NCBI GenBank assembly: GCA_003427395.1
Contig: BFEA01001068.1
Span: 30,025 to 50,228, forward strand
Direction of reading: 5' to 3'
From: Chara braunii
Taxonomy: Eukaryota; Streptophyta; Charophyceae; Charales; Characeae
DNA: 20,204 nt
This document shows, one piece after another, positions 10,211 to 18,428 of the stretch. Below the pieces are notes generated by a model. That model saw only the letters and a program-made list of their open reading frames with translations. It did no database searches and was not told where the DNA came from. The translations under genes and the position numbers were made by a program. Within the stretch, counting starts at the first letter, position 1; every line of letters begins with the position of its first letter.

Positions 10211-10966
10211 CTAGATCCTGTAGACTGATCCAGGATAACCCTCATGACTGAAAAATTGGACCGCCTCCATCCTATGCAAGAATGGAGTTCCCAAGATACA
10301 GTCATGATCCAGATCAGGTACTACAAAACCTAGTAACTCCACAGTCATTGTCCCAACCTTGATAGGCAAATTATCAATGAATCCTGCCACGAACAGTTCT
10401 CCTACAATATTACTCAATACATTTTGTGCAGGTCTGTCAATTGATAGATTACAAGCTTCCATCGTTCTTCGTGAAAGAAGTATCATCTTTGCCCCAGAAT
10501 CTACTAGGGCTAAAATCTTCACTTGATTGATGCGAATTGTAAGATGCCCACAACCCATGGTTGCAAATCTCATCTTACAACCTGACACTGATCTATTCAC
10601 TTGGTTGGGAAAGACTGACCCCAAATAATTAACTTCCATTTTCTTCTTTTCAATCAACCTCTTCAATTCTTCCCTCAGTTTGGGTGCTAATGTCATTGCT
10701 TCCTTGAAAGATAGTGTTACTTCCGTTTCTTCCAGCATCTTAGCAATTACATCAGAAATCACTGTCCCATCATCCAAATCACTCTTGAGAACAAATTTTT
10801 TCTTTCTCCCATGTTCATTCTTTTCCTGTGAACGTTCCAGTTCACGATCATTAAGGGTGTCAATAAGTGATTCCTCAGCCTTCTTTCTTTTCTTTTCTTC
10901 TATCATTTGAGGTGCCATATGGGTTTGGTGGTTCCTTACTTCACCAACCCTGACACTAGGTTCCAT
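10211..10966 (-). pseudogene. Retropepsin-type aspartic protease domain
   Basis: A 251-aa open frame from ATG 10966. The first 110 residues are a charged linker with Lys/Glu-rich helices. The protease follows: L-A-L-V-D-S-G-A at residues 153-159, where D156 (codon 10499-10501) is the catalytic Asp of the D-S/T-G motif, then the conserved C-I-L-G-T-P-F-L at about 223-230, matching the I-L-G flap-to-helix signature of retropepsins. In life it would cut Gag-Pol into its products as a homodimer. The domain itself has no internal stop, but the frame upstream is closed by TAG (10973) and downstream the sensible reading shifts frame near 10190-10215. Confidence 0.83.
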
Positions 10967-10972
10967 GACAAG

Positions 10973-11367
10973 CTATGAGGGTAGATCACAATGAAATGAC
11001 ATCATGTTAGCCAGGAAATGAGCCATTTCATTGGAAGAGGACTTAACTAGTCCAGAGGGATTCTGAAAAGAAGGGTTCCCTACCAATGGAGACTCACTTG
11101 TTGATGCCTCACTAGGCTCACACTCTGTCAATGTTAAGGACTGCAGAGACAACCCAATCGTGGTATAAAGGTCATATGCTCTTTGCAACAGTTCATTGGC
11201 AAGTCTCTAGTGAGGAAATGAACATTCACATTAGTCTTTCTCTTCTTCTTAATCTTCATCTTTTCATCATGTTTAAGAGCAAGAAGTCTTATACCTCCCG
11301 CATATCTGGGGTCCAACTTATTCCATGAACTATCACATACATGGCCCATTGCATCTTTCTTTGCCAC
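10973..11367 (-). pseudogene. Gag-protease linker, broken
   Basis: Two overlapping frames (11134-11367, then 10973-11188) carry the continuation after the zinc knuckle. The first has a segment typical of post-knuckle regions (aromatic and charged, K-L-D-P-R-Y-A-G-G) followed by a Lys-rich K-I-K-K-K-R-K. Near 11200 the sensible reading shifts to the second frame (R-L-A-N-E-L-L-Q-R-A-Y), then a Ser/Pro/Glu-rich linker. A TAG at 10973-10975 separates it, in frame, from the protease ORF. These are damage sites, not programmed shifts: no slippery heptamer was identified. Confidence 0.55.
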
Positions 11368-11375
11368 CCCACTTC

Positions 11376-12374
11376 TTACATCCTATCAAGTGGCTTGCAG
11401 TAGGTGGTAGTATGTCCACTTTCACCACAATAGTAGCAAGTGAAACTCCTCTTAGGACGCTCATCATATTTTCTTCTCTCTCTGTTCCCTCCATCACTAT
11501 TCCTCTCATTCTTTTTGGGTCTGGAAGAATCCCCTTTCTTATCATAGCTCTCATTATCATTGTCATCGTCGTCATCCTCTTCACTTTTTGCCTTCTTCTT
11601 TCCCCTGTCATCCACAGCATACGTTGCAGGCCTTGCAGGCATAAAGTTAACCATCACTTTTTGAAGAATATTTTCAGTAGTTATATTGCTTCCTCTATTC
11701 ATCCCGTTCTCAGTCTCCCAGTCCTTGGCCAAAGTACTGACCTGATCCAGTGACCATTTCTTAAAGGAGACAGTAGGTAGCGTTCTTATGATTGCAACCA
11801 TTTCATCCCATCTAAGAGGATAGTGTTGAGCTTGATTAAGAACTGTTTGTCTGTTAGTGTCAGTAAAATTTGTCAAAAATATATGGCATCTCTGAGTTTC
11901 GTCCAACTATGAAATTCTTCTTGATGTTCGGATGAAGGTCTGAAGAAAAACATTGAAAGTGTCGTATTTTGCTCTTCTAATATTGAGTAGGTCCTTAGTT
12001 GTGGTTGAAACTGAATCTTTCTCAAATTCATTTTTCAGTCTCTCCTTGACTTCTTCCGAGGTAGTAGCACCTTCCATTAATTCTTGAATTGTCAGTCTCG
12101 AATCAGTATCACAATAAGATAGAAGGTGCTTAAGCCATTGCTTATCTGTCCAACCATAGCTGAGTCCAAATAATTCGTACTCGTCCGTGAAGTCATTAAC
12201 ATGAGGTCGTCTGAAGCAGGGAATTCTCTCATCTGGCCTCTTTGATCTTGCAATGTCCGATCCTCCTTTTATAGTATCAACTCTCTCGACCAGTTCCCGT
12301 ACAACCCCAACCAAGGCCTCTTCATTAGTTCCTGCTGATGTACTTGGTCTTGCTCGTCCTGCCATCTTGACCAT
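11376..12374 (-). pseudogene. gag: Gag polyprotein with CCHC zinc knuckle, one internal stop
   Basis: Structural protein of the virus-like particle that packages element RNA. The first ATG is at 12374, followed by a basic, Ser/Thr-rich start; the frame is also open upstream. The middle resembles a capsid-type helical region: F-T-D-E-Y-E-L-F, G-W-T-D-K-Q-W-L-K-H-L-L, then E-E-V-K-E-R-L-K-N-E-F. The C-terminal part is charged and ends in a nucleocapsid zinc knuckle C-Y-Y-C-G-E-S-G-H-T-T-T-Y-C (CX2CX4HX4C, 11397-11438). A single TAG at 11907-11909 splits the frame; reading continues in the same frame after it. Just after the knuckle the frame is lost by a small indel near 11375. Gag and pol were probably one long ORF originally. 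Confidence 0.82.
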
Positions 12375-12436
12375 AGACTTTTTCCTAGATATTCTCTTCT
12401 GTTTCTGTGACTCTTGTCCTTCTTCTTCTCTGCCCT

Positions 12437-12706
12437 TCAATCTCTCACTCTTCTCGCAAGAGATACAGGCTCGTTCCTCTCTTCTCTTGTCTGCTCTACC
12501 CCCCGAGAGTTCTGTACATATAGGGTATAAGCAATAATTGATTGGGTAGTGATCAAGGGCAGTGCAATCCTTCNNAGNCTTCCAATNTAATCTTCAATCA
12601 ATTNTTTCTCATCATCCCTACTCAGTCTTCTGTCATACCCCTTTATAGTACCCCGGATCATAAAATATCGAGTCAGGTCTATAATCTCATAATCAAATTG
12701 CATCAT
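12437..12706 (-). CDS. Module B2: 89-aa ORF, second B copy, contains Ns
   Basis: Starts with two ATGs directly after the B1 TAA and ends with TGA at 12437. It shows the B-module pattern given under B1, diverged in the middle, where five unresolved bases (12574-12604) leave several residues unknown. It is followed by gag: an open gag frame overlaps its end by a few bases, but the first gag ATG is about 63 nt downstream. Because B1 and B2 share a frame separated by one TAA followed by ATG-ATG, a single two-repeat protein broken by one nonsense change is a fair alternative. Confidence 0.5.
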   Translation of the reverse strand: MMQFDYEIIDLTRYFMIRGTIKGYDRRLSRDDEKXLIEDXIGXXXRIALPLITTQSIIAYTLYVQNSRGVEQTREERNEPVSLARRVRD

Positions 12707-12997
12707 TTATAGCCCGTTGTTGATCCTTCTTGCAAGAGAGACCCGTTCCTGAAAAGTGTGATATGATACTCTCTCAGTAGTTCCCACTTTCACTACCTTT
12801 AATAGATAGTTTATCTCAGTCGGGTCAGTAGTACTTCTCAAGGCAGAATCTCTCATGCGATCCAAGAAAGGCTGCAAAAACTCAAGCTCATCCAGGGTAG
12901 AAAGATTTCTGTCAGAGATCCGAAGAGTCCCTTCTATCTTGACTACTCTACCTTCCAACACAACTCCTAGTGTCAGTTGTTCAGTCAAACTGGGCAT
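12707..12997 (-). CDS. Module B1: 96-aa ORF, first of two B copies
   Basis: ATG at 12997, two bases after the A5 stop; TAA at 12707-12709. The protein reads E-G-T-L-R-I-S-D-R-N-L-S near the middle, an acidic L-D-E-L-E helix, a Y-L-L-K-V-V-K-V-G-T segment and a closing E-R-V-S-L-A-R-R. The same pattern recurs in B2 (G-T-I-K-G-Y-D-R-R-L-S, D-D-E, Y-T-L-Y-V, P-V-S-L-A-R-R), so the two are duplicates. Not recognised; no obvious relation to the A module. Its stop abuts the start of B2 with no spacer. Confidence 0.55.
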   Translation of the reverse strand: MPSLTEQLTLGVVLEGRVVKIEGTLRISDRNLSTLDELEFLQPFLDRMRDSALRSTTDPTEINYLLKVVKVGTTERVSYHTFQERVSLARRINNGL

Positions 12998-12999
12998 TG

Positions 13000-13548
13000 C
13001 TAATCATCATAAGCAATATCTGAAAGGTAGATCTCAGGTTGGACATAGTCAGGGATCTCGAATCTGTGTTCAAAGGTTCTCAGGAGTAGGGATTTTATCA
13101 TCACAGTGGAGTCTTTTTCTCTTGCTCTACCAATCTCAGCAATGGCTTCCAAGAGAGGCATCCAATCTCTCTTGCCTTCAAATCCCTTAGCAATTGAGAA
13201 CTCAGGAAGCCTCTCAAATTGTCTTACTTCTTTCCCCTAGGTTACTTTTCTCTTTAACTTTTCAAGTCACTCTTTGGTTCTTATGGGACTAATGTAAACA
13301 CCTGTCTGACACTTCAAGTAGTCATCTTCTTTTTCTAGGCCTACTGGTACATAAATTCGTACGTCCAGACTGCCAGTACTTAAGAATTTGACCACTTGGA
13401 TGTGAAATATTATCGGCCCTCTCTCACAAGTCTCATATCTTAGGATCACAAAAGGATTATTACACCTTATCACCTCATAGAGTCTACCCCTCACAATAGT
13501 TACCCTGGCTACTGAGAGTATTCTTCTTGGGCTCTCTTCACTTTCCAT
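13000..13548 (-). pseudogene. Module A5: most diverged A copy, two internal stops, extra C-terminus
   Basis: From an ATG at 13548 (overlapping A4 by 40 nt) the frame runs 183 codons to TAG at 13000-13002, with in-frame TGA at 13267-13269 and TAG at 13237-13239. Landmarks kept: P-F-V-I-L-R-Y-E, a hydrophobic strand, S-L-D-V-R-I-Y-V-P-V, and after the stops R-Q-F-E-R-L-P-E-F, K-R-D-W-M-P-L-L-E and A-R-E. About 40 residues then follow with no counterpart in the other A copies, ending in I-A-Y-D-D. Two bases after its stop comes the ATG of B1. It is the most worn copy; the stops look like simple decay. Confidence 0.5.
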
Positions 13549-14003
13549 GCAAGCTTCATCATAGCATACCAACTATCTCTTGAGAACGTGAGTCCCTCAA
13601 GAGGTGGAGATGGTATCCCAACAAAAGGTCTGACATAGGTACTAAAAGAGAAGTTTCTTCCTTCCCGCTCTAATCTTCTTTTCTCATCATGCGCAAGATC
13701 CGAAGCTCGTTGTCAGCACGCACCTCTTCGACTTTCATCAAATTTTTGCTTCGGCACATAAATCCCAATATCATATTCATCAAGATCAATAAAATAACAT
13801 GTAAGAACATACAGACTGTCTTGTTCTTGTCCTGATCCCTTTAAGACTTCATACCTCACAATTTCATAAGGAATTACAACCTTACATGCTATAGAGTTAA
13901 GGGAATTCAGCATTTTGTCTAATTCGACCCTACTCAGCCCTTCATGGCCTCTTATCAGTCTGAGCTTAGATTTCTCCCTCAAGGGTACATAACATCGACT
14001 CAT
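13509..14003 (-). pseudogene. Module A4: ORF of the upstream repeat family with one internal stop
   Basis: Begins at the ATG of the TGATG junction with A3 and runs 165 codons to TAG at 13509-13511, with one in-frame TGA at 13713-13715. It repeats the A plan closely: I-P-Y-E-I-V-R-Y-E, L-Y-V-L-T-C-Y-F-I-D-L-D-E-Y-D-I, I-Y-V-P-K-Q, then beyond the stop R-R-L-E-R-E-G-R-N, P-S-P-P-L-E-G, R-D-S-W-Y-A-M-M and K-V-K-R-A. Similarity on both sides of the TGA in the same frame shows a point nonsense mutation, not a frameshift. The last 40 nt overlap the ATG of A5. It is the nearest paralogue of A3 by eye. Confidence 0.58.
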
Positions 14004-14488
14004 CAGACTCTTTGACCTCTTTTCACTTTCTGGGCAAACTCAATCACCGCAAACCAATCATCTTTTGATAAATTTATATCAGGTAAGGGAGGAGCTGAAA
14101 ATCCCTTGAAGGCAGTAAATCGTGTAGATCCAGTGAAGCACCTGTTCTCTCTCTCAAGCCTCTCTTTCTTTCTCAGTACTACCTCTTCATTAAATCCCCA
14201 ACATCTCTCATACACTGCGTCAACACTTCTTTCTTTTGGGACATAAATTCTTACGTCATACACATCCAGGTCTGTGAAATAGAATATCAGTACATACAAT
14301 CGTTCCTGCTCCCATCTGCTCTCGACCATCTCATACCTGACAACTTCATACGGAAATGCATCTCTCTTGCTTAGAGTATTCATCGACTTTAGGAGACATT
14401 CAACCTTCTCTTGACTTGGACCCGAACCTCTGCCAAAATTTGACCTTCTTTGTCTGATTACTTCTGCTGAAATCTCTTCAGCTTTCAT
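14003..14488 (-). CDS. Module A3: 161-aa ORF of the upstream repeat family
   Basis: The most complete copy of the A module. I take the ATG at 14488; a GTG two codons earlier is also open. Landmarks in order: basic Q-R-R-S-N-F-G-R-G; L-L-K-S-M-N-T-L; F-P-Y-E-V-V-R-Y-E; L-Y-V-L-I-F-Y-F-T-D-L-D; Y-D-V-R-I-Y-V-P-K-E; R-K-K-E-R-L-E-R-E-N; S-T-R-F; A-P-P-L-P-D; K-D-D-W-F-A-V-I; and a closing K-V-K-R-G. It lies in a different frame from A2 and overlaps it by 11 nt. Its stop TGA shares its last base with the ATG of A4 (TGATG). No internal stop. Function unknown; no catalytic motif seen. Confidence 0.62.
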   Translation of the reverse strand: MKAEEISAEVIRQRRSNFGRGSGPSQEKVECLLKSMNTLSKRDAFPYEVVRYEMVESRWEQERLYVLIFYFTDLDVYDVRIYVPKERSVDAVYERCWGFNEEVVLRKKERLERENRCFTGSTRFTAFKGFSAPPLPDINLSKDDWFAVIEFAQKVKRGQRV

Positions 14489-14891
14489 GACCACCGCTTC
14501 TTTTCTCTCTTGTCAATACCATGTTGATTATCGGCAGCCAGTTAGTCTCATCACAATAACTGTCAGGTATAGGAGGGATTGGAACAATCTTGTATGTTAC
14601 TGGCATTATACCCCATTCCACTTTCCTCTTTTGCTTGATAAAATCTGTCTTTTCATCATAAATGAATTGGATCACAATCTCCCATGACCAATTAAAATCC
14701 TCACCATTGTTGCTGCCTCCTTCCTTGACATAGGGGCGGATATCATAGATATCTTCCTCCAAGAAGTGAGTCAGCACTACGCAGATGGTTGAGCCACAAG
14801 AGTGATAGCTCCAACAAGCCTCATACCTGTAAGGAAATATCTCTCTTGTAGTAAATTTAGACAATTTTCTCAGAGCACCGTCGACCAGCAT
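14478..14891 (-). CDS. Module A2: 137-aa ORF of the upstream repeat family
   Basis: Starts at an ATG (14891) and ends with TGA at 14478-14480. It carries the A-module landmarks: I-F-P-Y-R-Y-E near residue 18, I-C-V-V-L-T-H-F with D-I-Y-D-I-R-P-Y-V-K-E around residues 36-56, a Lys/Glu-rich stretch, then P-I-P-P-I-P and a T-N-W-L-P-I-I-N-M segment, ending in a basic tail. No signal peptide or membrane segment. The alternation of hydrophobic strands and a charged helix suggests a small folded domain, but I know no family for it. Its last 11 nucleotides overlap the ATG of A3. Orientation matches gag-pol, so it probably sits on the element transcript. Confidence 0.55.
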   Translation of the reverse strand: MLVDGALRKLSKFTTREIFPYRYEACWSYHSCGSTICVVLTHFLEEDIYDIRPYVKEGGSNNGEDFNWSWEIVIQFIYDEKTDFIKQKRKVEWGIMPVTYKIVPIPPIPDSYCDETNWLPIINMVLTREKRSGGHES

Positions 14892-15723
14892 CTGTCCCGA
14901 TCCGTCCCACTTTCTTTCTTTGAATTTTCTATCAGTGTGTTAGACGAAAATTGGGCATACCTGGTGTCAAGCTCGATTCTCTCTAGTCAATAATATCAAT
15001 CTCCTTTTCCCCGGTCTAGTGTAGTACCTCACACAAGGAAGAAATAAATAAAAGTTAGCAGACGTGATTCTCAAGAAAATCGAGACTTTAAATGGGAATA
15101 ATAGAATAATCATGAAGCTCAAAGAAATATCAACAGTTCTCAGGTCCTAATCAAAGCTCAAAGATGATGATAATGATGACGATGACCCAGGTTCGTTCCG
15201 GACACGAAAATTTTTTCATGTCCCCGACAACGACGTCATGTTTGTCGCACTTTTTCCTAGTCTGGTCTCTCAGGCCGACCGGAAAGCCAACAGGTTGTCA
15301 CGTAGGATTTTGTATGTGATTGCAATAAATAAAATAAATAAAATAATGCAAATCCCTTCCTGTTGTGTGCGTCCGGCTTCGAGCGAGACCCTTCAATTGC
15401 GGTCTTCGCCGGTCCCCAGTCTTAGGAATCTTTTATTTTGATTCGGAACAGCAGAGAGTTTATGCAAATAATAATCATAAAATTATGGGGTGCTATGCAT
15501 GCATCAATTATGTCAATCTGATTTTGAGAACTGTGACAAAACATCCACGAAGGCAATCATCAAGCAAGAATAATGCAGAAAATAAGACTGACTGACTCGA
15601 GCAAAGACAGGGACAATTGAATGAGGGAAGAATGAGAACTCATAATAATCTCATAAAGTATATGTAAACGAGCATGATCAGCACCTCTCAAGAGTCCTCA
15701 CTCATCCCTCTAGTCAGTCTCTC
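14892..15723. other. Non-coding spacer interrupting the A array
   Basis: About 830 bases between A1 and A2 with no supportable gene. It contains an imperfect ~24-bp palindrome (15199-15222, gacacgaaaa then a run of T then catgtc), AAATA-type tracts at 15325-15347 and a GAT-rich stretch near 15164-15186. It is bracketed by similar sequences at 14982-15009 and 15709-15736 (both tctagtca, a 7-8 base insert, then caatctc and T-rich). A nested insertion or a decayed module are both possible. Confidence 0.5.
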
Positions 15724-16486
15724 TCAATCTCTTTTTACTGATCTTTTCTGGTGCCGTGACCCACGCCCACGTACAATCTGAGACTGAGGCTTCGTGACAA
15801 AATGCCACCTGTAGCCAGCAAGCTCTGAACAAGACCATCCGAGGCACTTGACACGGTAATTAACCATAGAGCAAAATTTCTCCCACAATGTAGGCAGCCC
15901 GTCCACTGAAAAGACCCCTCGTCTGAGGTAGGGATACTCGGTGGGCTCAGTCAATGCCTCAATGTCGATTACCGCCGGAGAGATGTACCTCTTTGCTAAA
16001 CCTATCACATCCAGCCAACTCGTGTCATTAGTGAGAAGAGAAGGGATTGGAGGCCTAGAATAATTAGTATAAAGCATCGGCCCAAAGCTACGAATCAACC
16101 TAGTGTCATTCTCATCAAGCTCCCTCTCTCTCTGCTCAAGGTATTCCGTGGCTGAGATCCAGACCGGATCGAAAAGCTCATGAGTCTCCTTGCCCTTCTT
16201 CAGGTAAGGCCTCAGATCGTGGATAGAACCATCAGCAAAACTGGTCTGGACAACGAAGATTGACAGATCTCCCTGTCTGAAACCAGTGGCACTAACATAC
16301 TGATAATGAAATGCCTTTTTGCATGAGATCCGATTGAGGTTGGCCAGCAGCGACTCACTGACCAGTGTAGACCGAACAGTGCTCTTGAGTACTCTTGCCA
16401 GTACAAGTTGACCAGATGATCCCGGAGAACTGGTTACCAGACTGATTGCAGAAAACTGATTGCTGAAAACTGATTGCTGAACTGAT
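15724..16486 (-). pseudogene. Module A1: ORF of the upstream repeat family, no ATG
   Basis: An open frame of about 254 codons runs from a TGA near 16487 to a TGA at 15724, with no in-frame ATG in its first half. Residues corresponding to about 16360-15960 follow the A-module plan: L-x2-L-N-x-I-S then a Y-Q-Y-V strand, a hydrophobic I-F-V-V strand, I-H-D-L-R-P-Y-L-K-K, a Glu/Arg-rich helix, then P-P-I-P and a final T-S-W-L-D-V-I-G-L-A-K-R-Y segment. This matches A2 most closely. The remaining 75 codons may hold a weak partial second copy (W-E-K-F-C...V-N-Y-R-V-K-C) and end in a basic tail. Function unknown. The missing ATG may reflect slippage in the 14-bp repeats just upstream or non-AUG initiation. 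Confidence 0.5.
16441..16480. repeat. 14-bp tandem repeat, three units
   Basis: Unit actgattgctgaaa, with one base changed in the first copy and a shortened third copy. Because 14 is not a multiple of three, each gain or loss shifts the frame of any ORF crossing it. It sits at the upstream edge of the first A module. Similar ctgaaa-rich DNA lies at 6440-6560, near the other side of the coding region. Confidence 0.8.
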
Positions 16487-16580
16487 CATTAATAATAACT
16501 GAATGTTGATGATTGACTGCTGATTAGATGATTGCTGTTTGTCCAGATAAGTGAGTTGTACTTGTTCAAAAATAAAACGC

Positions 16581-16769
16581 TCACTGATGGCTGCTAACAG
16601 TCCTCCTTGCTTCCTCAACAGTACCCACAGATGCTATGGTGGCACATAGTCTGCCGTTCTTATCGTGCAAGTAGTAAGTGTACTCAATTTTTGTATGATT
16701 TCTTATGAGGGCAGTGCATGTTCCCTCCAGGTGGCATAATTGTTTGCTGACTGTACTCCTGAATTGCAC
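16581..16769 (-). CDS. Short ORF at head of the modular block, doubtful
   Basis: A 62-codon frame opening with GTG, ending in TGA, just downstream (sense direction) of the Met-type primer-site lookalike. It is moderately polar, with a Y-T-Y-Y-L stretch followed by a charged K-N-G-R-L segment. I do not recognise it and see no convincing similarity to the A modules that follow. It may be the remnant of an N-terminal part of the first module, separated from it by the frame-disrupting 14-bp repeats, or it may be chance. Sense orientation and position are the only support. Confidence 0.25.
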   Translation of the reverse strand: MQFRSTVSKQLCHLEGTCTALIRNHTKIEYTYYLHDKNGRLCATIASVGTVEEARRTVSSHQ

Positions 16770-18410
16770 TCTCCCTCCAGGTCACTGCAGAGCTCTGATA
16801 CAAAGAGCAGGAGACTCTAACCGTGTTGCTTCCCTCTATATCCATATCAAACTTACCCTACATCAGTTCAACTAACTCCAGATGGTTGACTTTTGGATGA
16901 TATAAGCGTGAAAAGGGCTATTCAATAGACTGTCGTTTTAGGATGGTTATTTCAAATTACTGTTCTTGCCGCTATTCCTAATTGCTGTTCTCCTGTTGCA
17001 GTTCTCAGGTTACCGCTTTCTGGCTACTAGCCTCCGAAAAGAATGTTGCTGCGATTACCGACCGGATGCTTGAATAGATGTTGGCTAGTTGTTGGTTGAC
17101 TGTTGCACAAGGGCTGAAAAGTTGCTGGTTGGATTGTTGAGTCTGTCTTCCACCGGGAAGAAAAAGAAATGATAATAATAATAATAATAATAACCGATCC
17201 AGGTGTATAATAACCTTCAGGCACTAATGAGTGCTCAAACTCTTGAATATTGATTGAGTGTTTAGAGGAACAATGCGTAAGTAATAGTTCTTGGAATCTC
17301 CAATCGTGCCATTCTCGCTGGTCCTCTTTCTTCCTTGTTGCCCCCGACACGTAACCCCATCATTGGATTTGCAGAGTCGGTTCGTCAAGAAATTTGGCCT
17401 GGATGTTTCGATAAAACCCAATGCTGATTTTCAGTCATTATCCGAAATTAATCCTCCTGTGCAGGCTGTCTAACTCTACACAGATCGATCGAATGCTCGA
17501 GAGGAACCTGTAAAGGTGACTAATAATAGAGCTTATTGTCTTAGAACCTCAAATAACCCCGTCAAAGGAGAGAAAGTACCCGTGCCTCGCGCAATGTCCG
17601 AAGGCGCAGAAACATAGACAACTACCCATCTGAACAAAGTTTTTGTCCAGATCGGGGACTCCGAGCTCGGATTATTCGGGTTTGTCCTGACAGGTCACAT
17701 TACATAGTTCNTACTCTTTGCATAGTTAGTCCAAGCTTGACTGAGTACCATTCAGACCAACCACTCATACACTCTGTGAAAGATAAAACGAAAGCTCTGA
17801 GAAGACAACTGCCCTGGTGTTCACATCGCGATCGAGATCATCTGAGGCGAAAACCTCTCGACGAAACCAGAGGAGGCAGAGTGTCCACAACGCTTTTCAT
17901 GCCTCGGCTAAAGTCCGTCGGCTATAGTGGTACTTAAATCACACTCCCCAGAGTTGGGNTTTACCCCAACCCAGGTTGAATAGGCACTTAGTCGCCGTCC
18001 AGCAGAAACTTGGCAAGGACGTAAGAAATCCTCTTCANCACAGCCTTTCTCTTCCCCATACAAACGAAAAATCAAAGGCATTGATCATAGCCGATTGAGA
18101 CCGTCTTTACGTTCTCCATCGCCATTAGTATCCTCCCAACGAGCTTAGGGAATAGCTCTGCAATAGCTTAACCGAACATCCACATTCTACCCGCAAAGGC
18201 ATTCAATCAGATATTTACCTAATCACTCAAACACTTGCAAGCTCGATTACTCATGCAGTTAGTCTTTCTCAGGTCATAAGGGGAACTCATGCAACTATTA
18301 GCAAGTAGTCAACTAAATGACATATGCCAAACAATACAACCAAGCTCTCGTGCAGTCGCATGGCACAGTCAAGCCACTCAGTTGTATAACATAATCACTC
18401 TTTGCAGCCA
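16770..18410 (-). other. 5' leader, no gene seen
   Basis: About 1.6 kb between the candidate primer-binding site and the first reading frames. Reading frames here are short, overlap on both strands and show no recognisable motif. It contains an AAT-type microsatellite (17172-17193), three isolated Ns (near 17711, 17959 and 18038) and a small hairpin near 17955-17973 with gttggg/cccaac arms. At 16792-16803 the sense strand matches 11 of 12 bases of the plant-type initiator-Met primer site TGGTATCAGAGC, without LTR-like ends beside it. If that site were the true primer site, this whole stretch would be LTR. Confidence 0.45.
17172..17193. repeat. AAT/ATA microsatellite
   Basis: About seven uninterrupted AAT-type units inside the leader. 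Confidence 0.9.
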
Positions 18411-18428
18411 CTCGACGTAATCAAACCA
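18411..18428 (-). other. Candidate primer-binding site next to 5' LTR
   Basis: Directly inside the inferred LTR end the sense strand reads TGGTTTGATTACG. A TGG immediately after the LTR CA is the usual start of a tRNA primer-binding site. The implied acceptor-stem sequence is A/T-rich and I do not recognise the tRNA, so the position is persuasive but the primer is unknown. A rival site lies at 16792-16803. Confidence 0.4.

Noticed and set aside
11376-11753. 142-aa plus-strand ORF over the zinc-knuckle region
   Set aside because: Antisense shadow of gag; the minus strand carries the CCHC motif.
6654-12374. Reassigned stop codons (TAG/TAA/TGA read as amino acids)
   Set aside because: All three stop codons appear, at positions where relatives have different residues (Trp, Gln, Arg), and frameshifts also occur. 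Decay explains it better.
16212-16406. 64-aa minus-strand ORF
   Set aside because: It overlaps the A1 frame, which has clear module similarity; this one is a shadow.
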